A stretch of DNA of 64,000 nucleotides, from contig NZ_JAUSST010000003.1 of NCBI RefSeq assembly GCF_030812415.1, positions 682,001 through 746,000 on the forward strand. Reading direction: 5' to 3'. How positions within the stretch are numbered: position 1 is the stretch's first letter; each line of letters opens with the position of its first letter. The position numbers and the translations under genes were made by a program. Source of the DNA: Paenibacillus harenae (GTDB taxonomy: Bacteria > Bacillota > Bacilli > Paenibacillales > Paenibacillaceae). The notes below the pieces were generated by a model. It saw only the letters and a program-made list of their open reading frames with translations. It had not been told where the DNA came from and did no database searches. Below, in pieces: positions 44,199 through 52,123 of the stretch.

Positions 44199-44483
44199 CT
44201 ATATCTCAAGCAAATACGGCGCATACTTCTCCGCGATTACGCGGTTCACGCTGTAATAAATGTAGGTGCCGTCCTTGCGGGTGCTGAGCAGTCCGCAATC
44301 CGTCAATTGCTTCAAGTGATGCGAAAGCGTCGATCCGGCGACGGATTCCAGCTTGTCCCCGATGTCGGAGCAGCATAAATTCCGCTCTTCGGTGAGCAGA
44401 AGAGCGATTTTGAGCCGTGTCGGTTCTCCGAGCGCTTTGTACACCTTGACCGCTTGCCGAATTTCCGCGTTATCCTCCACCAT
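44199..44483 (-). CDS. ArsR-family transcriptional regulator
   Basis: 94 residues; ATG at 44483 follows AAAGGTG. A longer reading to 44609 would run through the operator and is rejected. The winged helix is typical: YKALGEPTRLKIALLLTEE, then LCCSDIGDKLESVAGSTLSH and HLKQLTDCGLLSTRKDG, then YIYYSVN. The paired Cys of the LCCSDI stretch could bind metal (ArsR sites often use ELCxC there) or be a thiol switch. It lies upstream of and on the same strand as the MFS gene. Confidence 0.92.
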   Translation of the reverse strand: MVEDNAEIRQAVKVYKALGEPTRLKIALLLTEERNLCCSDIGDKLESVAGSTLSHHLKQLTDCGLLSTRKDGTYIYYSVNRVIAEKYAPYLLEI

Positions 44484-44510
44484 CGTCTTCACACCTTTAC
44501 CAGTTGTCGT

Positions 44511-44532
44511 TATTTCTATGGATGTCGAAATA
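44511..44532 (-). promoter_or_regulatory. ArsR operator candidate before the arsR-like gene
   Basis: TATTTC-N10-GAAATA, with flanks TATTTCTA and GAAATAAAGAT identical to the site at 44085-44106. It lies 28 bp before the start codon, suiting autorepression. Confidence 0.65.
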
Positions 44533-44602
44533 AAGATAACACAGCACTTTCGGAATGTAAAGCCCGGATGAATAGGTTGATTTTTGTTACTTAATAATAT
44601 AG

Positions 44603-44640
44603 TTGACATGATACGAAGTAGTAACTATAATGGTTACAAC
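44603..44640 (+). promoter_or_regulatory. Consensus promoter with Rrf2 operator over the -10
   Basis: TTGACA (44603-44608), 17 bp, TATAAT (44626-44631): a perfect consensus promoter. GTAAC-TATAATG-GTTAC (44621-44637) covers the -10, so a bound dimer would block polymerase. The complement GTTGTAACCATT recurs before the NmrA-like gene. Confidence 0.8.
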
Positions 44641-44653
44641 GGTGGTGGTAAAC

Positions 44654-45070
44654 TTGAAGCAAATAAGCACACGATTTTCGATGGCTGTTCATACGCTTAC
44701 CTTGATTGCGGTTAGCTCGGGCGAATTCACCGGGGACTTCATAGCGGGCAGCGTAAATACAAACCCTGTAGTGATTCGAAGAATTATGGGAATGCTAAAA
44801 AAAGCGGGGTTAGTGGAGGTTCGGCCTGGTGTAGGAGGCGCTTCTCTATTGAGAGCTCCTGAGGAAATTACGCTTCTTGATATTTATCGCGCCGTTAACG
44901 TAATTGAAGATAACCAGTTATTCGGTATTCACCAAGACTCGAACATACGCTGCCTAGTCGGACGGAACATCGAGACGGCGCTCCAATCCGAATTCGAAGA
45001 AGCGCAGTCCGCGATGGAACAGAGGCTGGCGAAGACGACGTTGAGCGGGCTTATTGCAAGGTTCACCTAG
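44654..45070 (+). CDS. Rrf2-family regulator, YwnA-like
   Basis: 138 residues. TTG at 44654 follows GGTGGTGG and gives the YwnA-like start KQISTRFSMAVHTLTLIA; the ATG at 44630 lies inside the -10 box and cannot be in the mRNA. The HTH is DFIAGSVNTNPVVIRRIM with the wing VEVRPGVGGASLL. The C-terminal half has one Cys (NIRCLVGRN), too few for the three-Cys FeS cluster of IscR or NsrR, so it more likely senses by thiol chemistry or a ligand. In B. subtilis ywnA is next to ywnB, a reductase of the kind found downstream here. Confidence 0.88.
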   Translation: MKQISTRFSMAVHTLTLIAVSSGEFTGDFIAGSVNTNPVVIRRIMGMLKKAGLVEVRPGVGGASLLRAPEEITLLDIYRAVNVIEDNQLFGIHQDSNIRCLVGRNIETALQSEFEEAQSAMEQRLAKTTLSGLIARFT

Positions 45071-45112
45071 ATAAGAGCTCCATGAACCATGAAGCTTTTA
45101 TTTTTTGAAATA

Positions 45113-45141
45113 GTTGTAACCATTTATGTTATAACTATGAT
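45113..45141 (+). promoter_or_regulatory. Promoter of the NmrA-like gene with Rrf2 operator
   Basis: GTAAC-CATTTAT-GTTAT (45116-45132) matches the dyad at 44621-44637 read in reverse, sharing GTTGTAACCATT. -35 TTGTAA (45114-45119) and -10 TATGAT (45136-45141) are 16 bp apart, and the dyad fills the spacer. Confidence 0.65.
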
Positions 45142-45175
45142 AGTAACAACAAACTATTTTTGGAGGGAAAAGAAA

Positions 45176-46048
45176 ATGAAACTATTAGTAACAGGCGCAA
45201 CAGGGAAATTGGGATCCAAAATCGTGGAAGCCTTACTTAAATCCGTCCCGGCAAGTCAACTGGCCGTCAGTGTCCGCAATCCGGAAAGAGCGGAAGGACT
45301 GAAAGCACAAGGGATAGAGGTTCGGCATGGAGATTTCGACCATCCGGAAACATTGGAAACTGCTTTTGCCGGGATCGACCGGCTATTAATCATTTCTGCG
45401 GACGGGGACAACGACACAAGAATTCGTCAGCATACCAATGCGGTAGCAGCAGCGCAGCGCGCACAAGTTAGATTCATTGCCTACACTAGCGCTGCAAATG
45501 CAAAGGAAAGCAAGCTGTTCCTTGCCGAAGTACACCGTGTCACGGAAGAAGCCATTATCCAAACCGGTATTCCTTACTCTTTCTTAAGAAACAACTGGTA
45601 TCTCGAGAATGAAATCGGCAGCATTCAAGGTGCGATTGCAGGGGCGCCGTGGGTAACCTCCGCAGGAGGCGGCAAGGTAGGCTGGGCGTTGCAACAGGAT
45701 TACGCGGAAGCAGCCGCAGCCGTATTGGCGGGAACCGGACATGAGAATTCGATCTACGAGCTTTCAGGCGAATTGTTGACTCAAGAAGAGTTCGCGGCCG
45801 TTCTGGGAACCGTGTTAGGCAAAGAAGTACCCGTGCTGCAGGTCGACGATGCCAAGTATGCGGAGATTATGATCGGCGCGGGTATTCCCGACTTCGTCAT
45901 CCCTATTCTTGTAGGCATTCAACAAGGCATTCGCGAAGGCGCACTGGAAATCGAAAGCAATGATTTCGAGAAGCTGCTCGGTCGTTCGCTTACGCCGATC
46001 ACAGTGGGTCTAACTCAAATCGTTAACGGAATTGCCGGGACCGACTAA
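45176..46048 (+). CDS. NmrA-like NAD(P)-dependent reductase, QorB/YwnB type
   Basis: 290 residues; GGAGGG precedes ATG 45176. The Rossmann loop is VTGATGKLGSKIVEALL. Then follow VRNPERA (cofactor phosphate), ISADGD, YTSAANA and the helix FLRNNWYLEN. This is the atypical SDR subgroup that includes quinone reductase QorB. It probably reduces quinones or electrophiles under control of the Rrf2 regulator encoded upstream. Confidence 0.9.
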   Translation: MKLLVTGATGKLGSKIVEALLKSVPASQLAVSVRNPERAEGLKAQGIEVRHGDFDHPETLETAFAGIDRLLIISADGDNDTRIRQHTNAVAAAQRAQVRFIAYTSAANAKESKLFLAEVHRVTEEAIIQTGIPYSFLRNNWYLENEIGSIQGAIAGAPWVTSAGGGKVGWALQQDYAEAAAAVLAGTGHENSIYELSGELLTQEEFAAVLGTVLGKEVPVLQVDDAKYAEIMIGAGIPDFVIPILVGIQQGIREGALEIESNDFEKLLGRSLTPITVGLTQIVNGIAGTD

Positions 46049-46402
46049 TCCCATACACAGATCAAGAGGCTGTCTCGAAAGTGTTAAACTCAAAACAGAG
46101 ATTGCTCGATTAATGCTTCAAGGAATGATTTCTTTGTTTTCCTGAGGGCGAAAGGGTTCATTCATGGCGTGGAATGTGCGAAGAGGCTATACTGGATCAT
46201 TGCAGTAACTTTAAGCTGTTTCGGCCATATCGAGAGCTATATTGGATATTCGCAACATAGACCTCTGTTTTGCTCTCAAAATGCCATCAAACGCTCAAAG
46301 TTTCTGCGAAAATCCAACATAGCTCCTCACCACCACTCATGCCGCCCCAAGTTTCTGCAAAAATCCAACCTAGCAGCCAGAGGTTAGATGCATACGCACA
46401 AA
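46049..46402. other. Intergenic region with four repeat units
   Basis: No gene is supported. Its centre holds four related 29-30-bp units, two on each strand (46183-46376). The left end, GAGGCTGTCTCGAAAGT, recalls an insertion sequence end, but no transposase remnant is present. Confidence 0.6.
46183..46376. repeat. Repeat array A: four 29-30-bp units, two per strand
   Basis: Units on the plus strand are at 46297-46325 and 46348-46376 (core TTTCTGCGAAAATCCAACAT); on the minus strand at 46183-46212 and 46234-46262. The spacers are 21, 34 and 22 bp. The order (minus, minus, plus, plus) lets the halves pair into a long stem. Confidence 0.65.
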
Positions 46403-46447
46403 GGGGATGTCCTTAAGCCAGTGGCTTATGGGATATCCCCGTTTTTC
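46403..46447. terminator. Strong terminator between NmrA-like and LacI genes
   Basis: GGGGAT and GTCC plus TAAGCC pair with GGCTTA, GGGA and ATCCCC; GTTTTTCTTT follows on the plus strand. It can also end the LacI gene from the other side. Confidence 0.85.
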
Positions 46448-46466
46448 TTTACGCATCGTTCTTACG

Positions 46467-47516
46467 TTATTTCCTTAAATCTCGAATCGTGTTGCCCGGG
46501 GCGAAATCGCCTTGCAATCGAATATGCTCGAAAGGGAGCAAAGGATTGGCAATTCTCCAGATCATCCGGTCGCCCGCGCGGTAGCCGGTTTCCCGGATCG
46601 GAAGGACAGGTCTTGCGATGTCCGGCATACCTCCTTGCACGTTAGGCTCCAAGCATATAATCGAATAATCAAGCGGGAGCCGTTTCCCGGCCGCATTGCA
46701 TGCCAGATAAGTCCGCGCCAAGGCTTCCTCCGTCGCACATACAAAGGCCGTCGGTTCATACCTCGTCACAAGGTCAAGCCAGCTTTCCTTCCACTCCTCC
46801 AACCGATCATCGGAACGGAGCATATGCTCATCCGGGCGCACCTCAATCCCGAGATCGTCCATGCTGTCGCGAAAGGCCATCCATCTCAGCTTGTATCCCC
46901 GCCTGCTCTTCACATCGCCGATATACATGATTTTCTTGTGGCCGCGATTGACCAAATAATCGACCGATTGCTGCATGGCATTGAAAACATCCCAGATGAT
47001 GCTGTCGATCTTCGCGCCGAACGGCGGGAAATTCAGCATAATCCGGGGAAGCTCGAGCGAGATCAGTCTCCGTTCGATAGACGCTGGAATAAGCGGGGAA
47101 ATAAAGATGCCATCCGCGTACATAATCCCATGGTGCAATAACCATGTCGAGAAATGTTCGTCGCTATTCAAGCCGTCCGGCACGAAACAGAGCTCGATCT
47201 TGTGTCCTGCCTCGGCAAGGCGGCTCGTCATGCCTTCAAGCAAAGGTTGATGGATCGTTAAGGCGACGTCTTGGCCGGAGGCGAGCAACAGAATAAAACG
47301 CCGCGGTTTGGAAGGAAAGAGCGGTATGCCGTCGAGCGACATGCTTCGCTCCTGCTCCTTCGTCCGATAGCCTAGTTCATGGGCGGCTTGCCTAACGGCT
47401 TGCCGGGTTTCCTCCGACATGCCGGGCAAGCCCCGCAGTGCCTTGGATACCGTATGGACGGTCAATTGAAGCTGATTGGCGATGTGCTGCAACGTAACTT
47501 TTTTGCGGATGGGCAT
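46467..47516 (-). CDS. LacI-family transcriptional regulator
   Basis: 349 residues. The HTH is VTLQHIANQLQLTVHTVSKAL and the hinge helix EETRQAVRQAAHELGY (each cut short here). A periplasmic-binding-like effector domain follows (ADGIFISPLIPASIERRLIS; DYSIICLEPN). It is transcribed away from the FAD oxidoreductase gene across a 123-bp region carrying the dyad CATGA-ACG-TCATG. It probably controls that gene in response to a sugar or sugar derivative. Confidence 0.92.
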   Translation of the reverse strand: MPIRKKVTLQHIANQLQLTVHTVSKALRGLPGMSEETRQAVRQAAHELGYRTKEQERSMSLDGIPLFPSKPRRFILLLASGQDVALTIHQPLLEGMTSRLAEAGHKIELCFVPDGLNSDEHFSTWLLHHGIMYADGIFISPLIPASIERRLISLELPRIMLNFPPFGAKIDSIIWDVFNAMQQSVDYLVNRGHKKIMYIGDVKSRRGYKLRWMAFRDSMDDLGIEVRPDEHMLRSDDRLEEWKESWLDLVTRYEPTAFVCATEEALARTYLACNAAGKRLPLDYSIICLEPNVQGGMPDIARPVLPIRETGYRAGDRMIWRIANPLLPFEHIRLQGDFAPGNTIRDLRK

Positions 47517-47587
47517 CGTCTATGCTCCTTCTTGTTGGGTCGATAAATGAAACTAAAGTGAAACTAAAAATAAATGAAATGGAAGCT

Positions 47588-47613
47588 TATAATTACTCTA
47601 CATGAACGTCATG
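47588..47613 (+). promoter_or_regulatory. -10 box and dyad before the FAD oxidoreductase gene
   Basis: TATAAT at 47588-47593 has no good -35. CATGA-ACG-TCATG (47601-47613) would start at about the transcription start, a normal LacI operator position. GAAACTAAA direct repeats lie to the left. Confidence 0.45.
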
Positions 47614-47639
47614 ATGTTGTATATGGGGGTTGAAGCGCA

Positions 47640-49001
47640 ATGAATACGTACCGTTTGCAAGAGGAAGCGATTCCTGTCGGCAGGGAAATGGATGTCGTAA
47701 TCGTAGGTGGAGGGGCTACAGGCATAGCTGCCGCTATTGCCGCGTCGAGGAACGGGGCGCGCACGCTGCTCATCGAGCAACGCGGGTTTCTTGGCGGAAT
47801 GGGAACGGTCGCCCTCGTACCGGCCTTCTGTCCGTTTACTGATCATGTGAAGCCGGTTATTCGGGGAATCGGACTGGAATTGATGGAGCGCATGAAAAGG
47901 AATTGCAATGAGGAATACCACGAATTGTACAACGATTTGCTGGATTGGGTGCCCATCGACGCCGAAGTGCTGAAACGAGTCTATGACGATGCCGTACTTG
48001 AAAGCGGGGCCGAGCTGCTCTACCATACGTTCGTCGGTCAAATCTGCATGGATCCTGCCGGCAGCCGAATTGACGGCGTCGTTATCGTGAATAAGACGGG
48101 CAGATCGTTCGTGAAGTGCTCCTATCTGATCGATGCAACGGGCGATGCCGATATCGCAGCCATGGCGGGCGTTCCGTTCCACAAAGGCGGCGAACAGGGC
48201 GAGCTGCAACCGGGAACCATGTGTTACCTATTGACGAATGTCGATCGTAATCGCTTTAAGAAATATCTCAAGGAGAGCGGAGATACCGGTCAAATTCCGA
48301 TCGCCGTTCAGAAGGCGCAGGCGAGCGGCGATCTGCCGGAAGGGCGCAAAGAGGTGTCCGGTTTCGCATGGGTATCCGATTATTTGGTGGGCATTAATTT
48401 CGGCCATATTTTCAACATCGACGGGACTAAGGCAGAGGATCTTACTCGCGGCGCGATCGAGGGCCGCAGGAAGGTGAAGGAGCAGCTCCGGTTCCTGCAA
48501 AAATACGTGCCGGGCTTCGAGAAAGCGCATCTGATCTCGACCGGAGAGCAGATTGGCATACGCGAAACAAGAAGAATCGTCGGCGATTATGTGCTGACGC
48601 AGCAGGATTTCCTGGAGATGCGGACATTCCCGGATGACATCGCGAGAAATGCGTATTTTATCGATATTCATATGGCGACTAGCAAGGATAAAATGGCAAT
48701 CCATCATTTGCCTCATGGCCGATCGCATGGCGTTCCTTACCGATGCTTGCTGCCGCTCGGCATTGATAATCTGTGGGTCGCGGGACGGGCGGCTTCATCG
48801 GACCGGGTCGTTCAAGGGTCGCTGCGCGTTATGCCCAATTGCTTCGCGATGGGCCAAGCGGCTGGTACGGCAGCTTACTTAGCGGGTCTTAACGGCTTGA
48901 CCTCAAGGGAGGTAGTCATTGACGAGCTTCAGCGGCTGCTTATCGAGCAGGAGGCTTGGCTTGGAGAAGAGACCCATGAGAGGTTGGCCGTAAGACAATG
49001 A
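47640..49001 (+). CDS. FAD-dependent oxidoreductase (FAD_oxidored family)
   Basis: 453 residues; GGGGGTTGAAGCGC precedes the ATG. The dinucleotide fold is VVIVGGGATGIAAAIAASR with IEQRGFLGGMGT, typical of the PF12831-type family. A second flavin segment is LIDATGDADIAAMAGVPF, and the C-terminal flavin contact is VAGRAASSDRVVQGS followed by LRVMPNCFAMGQAAGTAA. Members oxidise sugars or related alcohols; the substrate is unknown. Probably under the divergent LacI regulator. Confidence 0.88.
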   Translation: MNTYRLQEEAIPVGREMDVVIVGGGATGIAAAIAASRNGARTLLIEQRGFLGGMGTVALVPAFCPFTDHVKPVIRGIGLELMERMKRNCNEEYHELYNDLLDWVPIDAEVLKRVYDDAVLESGAELLYHTFVGQICMDPAGSRIDGVVIVNKTGRSFVKCSYLIDATGDADIAAMAGVPFHKGGEQGELQPGTMCYLLTNVDRNRFKKYLKESGDTGQIPIAVQKAQASGDLPEGRKEVSGFAWVSDYLVGINFGHIFNIDGTKAEDLTRGAIEGRRKVKEQLRFLQKYVPGFEKAHLISTGEQIGIRETRRIVGDYVLTQQDFLEMRTFPDDIARNAYFIDIHMATSKDKMAIHHLPHGRSHGVPYRCLLPLGIDNLWVAGRAASSDRVVQGSLRVMPNCFAMGQAAGTAAYLAGLNGLTSREVVIDELQRLLIEQEAWLGEETHERLAVRQ

Positions 49002-49042
49002 AGAAGCGGGTGAATGATTGAGCTTGCATTGTAGATTAAATG

Positions 49043-49087
49043 TTCACAAAGTGTTCACTTATGAGGCGTTTCATACTTCTCTATAAT
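49043..49087 (+). promoter_or_regulatory. Tandem TTCAC repeats and -10 box
   Basis: TTCACA (49043-49048) and TTCACT (49054-49059) are 11 bp apart, the spacing of PhoP boxes; TGTTCAC itself is repeated. -10 TATAAT lies at 49082-49087 with a weak -35. Confidence 0.4.
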
Positions 49088-49136
49088 TACAAGAAATACA
49101 AGAGAGGATGATGGAAATTGCCCCCTTTCCCTTTGC

Positions 49137-49355
49137 ATGGTAACGGGAATGGTGCTATGCATGTCGCTATATGGTTCGGCTTCCGCTTACTTTTCTAACA
49201 ACCTGGACGGAGGCTCCTTTATTGGCAACTACTTTTCTACCGTATTGAACAACTTTGTTTTTGCTTTGCCGCTCCAGCTCATCATTATCGGGCCGCTTGT
49301 ACGGTATGTATTTCAATCATTCGTCAAAGGAAAGATGGCGGATGCTCTAAGCTAA
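49137..49355 (+). CDS. DUF2798-like small membrane protein, N-terminus uncertain
   Basis: 72 residues with two membrane segments (MVTGMVLCMSLYGSA; LNNFVFALPLQLIIIGPLV), the pattern of DUF2798 proteins. The visible ATG has no ribosome site. A better start (ATGATG at 49108-49113 behind AGAGAGG) lies in another frame and reads MMEIAPFPF before stopping. The usual 8-12 N-terminal residues are therefore missing or shifted, so the gene may be slightly broken. It has its own promoter region with TTCAC repeats. Confidence 0.55.
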   Translation: MVTGMVLCMSLYGSASAYFSNNLDGGSFIGNYFSTVLNNFVFALPLQLIIIGPLVRYVFQSFVKGKMADALS

Positions 49356-49528
49356 GCCATCTCCCCCTGGAAAAGGATACAAGCGAGCGAGGAAGTGGCT
49401 GCCAACCGGCGGCCTCTTTGCGTATATTGGGCAACAATATGTTTAGGATTCGGTTATAGTGGTGTATTCTTTATAATATAATGGGATAATCTTTAGACTT
49501 TACCCTATGCAAAACCCGGGAGGTATGC

Positions 49529-50689
49529 ATGCGCAAAGCAGCCAGCAAACTATTGATGCTCGTCGTAATTATAGCAGCTGCATACAGTCTTGAACTGAAG
49601 CTTGATTTATTTCCGCCATCTTCGGAACCCGGCGAGCCTGCCATGGCAGCGGAGAGGGATGAATTAGGCGAGCTTGGGGCGCAGCTTGCCGATCGTTTCC
49701 AAAGCCGCGCCGAGCATTTCTCCGTTACGTTCGAAGGAGACAAGCAGGAGCTGTCGGACCGATTGCCGGATATCGTACGCGAGGCGCTTAAGCAAGACGA
49801 CTACGTCGCGTATATCCTTGATTCCTATGTGTATACGATTCGAAGCTGGGGCGGACGCTCTACGATCTCGATGGAAGCGCGGTACCGGGAGTCGGTGGAG
49901 GAGACGGCGGTTGTCGATGCGGCAGTCACCAGAGCGCTGCACGATATTATAGCACCCGATATGAACGATCACGAGAAGACGAAAGCGATTCACGATTGGA
50001 TCGTCACGCATGTGGAATACGATCAGTCGTTGAAACATTATACGGCCTATAACGCAATCACCTTGGGCAATGCGGTATGTCAAGGATATTCGCTGCTCGG
50101 TTATAAAATGCTCAAGGAAGCGGGCATTCCGGTCCTTATTGCCGACGGCTCGGTCGATTCGGGCGAGCATGCGTGGAATATGGTCCAGCTTGACGGCAAA
50201 TGGTATCATTTGGACCTGACATGGGATGATCCTATTATATCTGGAGAAGCCGGCGACGAATCAAAGGATTATGCAATACGCTACAATTATTACTTGAAGA
50301 CGGACGAGGAGCTGCGCGCGGATCATCGGTGGACGAAGACGTATCCCGCAGCGGTCAGCAGCTATCTCGAAGCCTTGCAGCAAACAGCGCAATCCGGAAG
50401 CCAGCCCGAGTCCGGCAAGGCGGATAAGCTGAAGATCGAGCTGGGGCTGCATTGGCTAGACGAGGAAAATACAGTGACTAGCGCGGAACAGCTTCGTACC
50501 GTCATTCATTCGGCTGTACGTTCGCGCAGCGGCAGCTTGCAGTTCAGGTATGTAGACGGGGATACGTTCCCGGAGGCGCTTAAGGCAGCATTCGAAGGCA
50601 TCAAAACGGCGGTTGGCTATAAGGCCAGCTATGAATCGTATCGAAACGACGGCTCCAAACTCGTTAACTTGAAGCTGGAATATGAATAA
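49529..50689 (+). CDS. Exported transglutaminase-like protein
   Basis: 386 residues; GGGAGG precedes the ATG. An N-terminal signal or anchor segment (LLMLVVIIAAAYSLELKL) is followed by a linker, and the transglutaminase-like core has all three catalytic residues: Cys184 in GNAVCQGYS, His214 in GEHAWNM and Asp229 in HLDLTWDDP. Residues about 140-165 (NDHEKTKAIHDWIVTHVEYD) are the typical approach helix. About 90 C-terminal residues form a beta-alpha domain. It probably acts on wall peptides or surface proteins as a protease or cross-linker. Confidence 0.9.
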   Translation: MRKAASKLLMLVVIIAAAYSLELKLDLFPPSSEPGEPAMAAERDELGELGAQLADRFQSRAEHFSVTFEGDKQELSDRLPDIVREALKQDDYVAYILDSYVYTIRSWGGRSTISMEARYRESVEETAVVDAAVTRALHDIIAPDMNDHEKTKAIHDWIVTHVEYDQSLKHYTAYNAITLGNAVCQGYSLLGYKMLKEAGIPVLIADGSVDSGEHAWNMVQLDGKWYHLDLTWDDPIISGEAGDESKDYAIRYNYYLKTDEELRADHRWTKTYPAAVSSYLEALQQTAQSGSQPESGKADKLKIELGLHWLDEENTVTSAEQLRTVIHSAVRSRSGSLQFRYVDGDTFPEALKAAFEGIKTAVGYKASYESYRNDGSKLVNLKLEYE

Positions 50690-50750
50690 AGAAGGCTGTC
50701 CCGACGAAGCGAGCTTACGTTGCTCGATGTTTCGGCGGGACAGCCTTCTT
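50690..50750. terminator. Long terminator hairpin
   Basis: GAAGGCTGTCCCG pairs with CGGGACAGCCTTC, with inner CGAA/TTCG and GAGC/GCTC pairs. It lies between the convergent transglutaminase and CvfC-like genes and can serve both. Confidence 0.85.
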
Positions 50751-50798
50751 CATTGTTGGCTATTTGCTTAAAGCTGCCCAAAGAAGAGCGCCAGCCGT

Positions 50799-51959
50799 TT
50801 ACGCTTGTTGATCCCTAATGCGGGCCGCCGTCATCTGCTGCCACACGGATCCCGCAGCCTCCTCGCCGCGTTCGATTCGCTCCAGCGCCATCTGCGCTTG
50901 AAGCTTGATCTCGAATTCGGCGTCATCCGCCGCTTCGCGCAGCGCTTCGACTGCCGTCTCGTCACCAAGCTCGTAGAGATAACGCGCGGCGCGCCAGCGG
51001 ACAAGCTTGTTCTTGTCGCGCAGAGCCTCGATCATTGGCCCGATCGCTGCGGGATCGCCAAGATCGGATAAAGTGTCTCCGGCCGTTCTTCGAACGGATG
51101 ACGAGGCATCCCGCAGGGCGGCGAACAGAAGCGGCATCGCTTCCGGCGATCTTAGGTCGCCCAGATAGACGACGGCCAGACGGCGGATCGACGCGTTCTC
51201 GTCTTGAAGGGCTGCCGACAGCACGCCAATCGTTTCGACCGACGGCGTGAACCGCTCGAAGGCTGCGTAACGGATCTTCCAATCGTCGGCAGCGAATTGC
51301 TCCATCACTTGCTCCGCCGTTAACGGAGCAGGTCTGACGGGCGTTGCGACGGCTTCGCCCGCAGCATCGTTCCCTTGCTCCTTCGCGTGGGCGATGAGCG
51401 ACTCAAGTCTCTCCTGCGTATAGGACGCCTCAAGCTCGCGGACGATCTCGGCGGCAATCTCTTCGGGCTCGCCGTAGCGGACGCCGAATTCCTCCAGCTT
51501 TCGCTCGCGGATCATTGCCGAACCTGCCGCTTGCTGAACGGCTTCGCCGAAGGCGGGCGGGAGCGCAGAGCGCACTTCTCCGCCTGCCATTCGAACGCGT
51601 ACCTGCATCGGAATGCCGCGGTACATTTGCACGAACACCTGCGCTTCGCCGAAGCTGGCGGGAGTTTCGGGGCCGCCGGCCGTGCCGCCTTCGCCTTCGC
51701 CGTCCGCGCGCAGCAATTGACCGGCTTCCGCCAGAATCCGCGCCCAATCCGCGCCCGGCAGACGATCGAGCGCAATGAAGTCGGCCGTGCGGAACACGCT
51801 TTTGACCCCTTCGATGCGAAGCAATGGCCGGAGCTGCTCCGGCGCGTCCGCGGCCTCCTTAGCCTTGTAGGTCAGCCGCTGACCGCGAGGGAGCGACTCG
51901 TCCACGTTCAGCTTCATGGAGTTCGGACTTGGCGTCGGTTCTATAGAAATGAGTTTCAT
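50799..51959 (-). CDS. CvfC-like (YpgR-type) HEAT-repeat protein
   Basis: 386 residues; GAGGAGG precedes the ATG. Residues 1-85 are an Nfu N-terminal-like domain (ISIEPTPSPNSMKLNVDES; IEGVKSVFRTADFIALDRL), and residues about 215-370 are HEAT repeats (VLSAALQDENASIRRLAVVY; MPLLFAALRDASSSVRRTAG; MIEALRDKNKLVRWRAARYL). This is the build of conserved virulence factor C and B. subtilis YpgR. The molecular role is unknown; the Nfu-like part hints at FeS-protein interaction, but the CxxC of true Nfu is absent. Monocistronic. Confidence 0.88.
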   Translation of the reverse strand: MKLISIEPTPSPNSMKLNVDESLPRGQRLTYKAKEAADAPEQLRPLLRIEGVKSVFRTADFIALDRLPGADWARILAEAGQLLRADGEGEGGTAGGPETPASFGEAQVFVQMYRGIPMQVRVRMAGGEVRSALPPAFGEAVQQAAGSAMIRERKLEEFGVRYGEPEEIAAEIVRELEASYTQERLESLIAHAKEQGNDAAGEAVATPVRPAPLTAEQVMEQFAADDWKIRYAAFERFTPSVETIGVLSAALQDENASIRRLAVVYLGDLRSPEAMPLLFAALRDASSSVRRTAGDTLSDLGDPAAIGPMIEALRDKNKLVRWRAARYLYELGDETAVEALREAADDAEFEIKLQAQMALERIERGEEAAGSVWQQMTAARIRDQQA

Positions 51960-52123
51960 TTGAATTAACCTCCTCGAAAAAAATATTCACCCATTTGAGC
52001 ACTTTATCGTACTTTTAAGTGTAACTGATTTTGAACTTCGATGCGAGAATGCCATTTGCATTTCACACCGCCGGCTTGGTATCTTTAAAGGGAAAGATTA
52101 AGACAGCGAGGAGGGATGAGCGG

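Noticed and set aside
44484-44609. Longer N-terminus of the ArsR-family protein
   Set aside because: It would translate through the operator and promoter region and is not part of the family; ATG 44483 has a ribosome site.
46061-46080. Insertion sequence end (GAGGCTGTCTCGAAAGT)
   Set aside because: No transposase fragment, no paired terminal repeat and no target duplication were seen.
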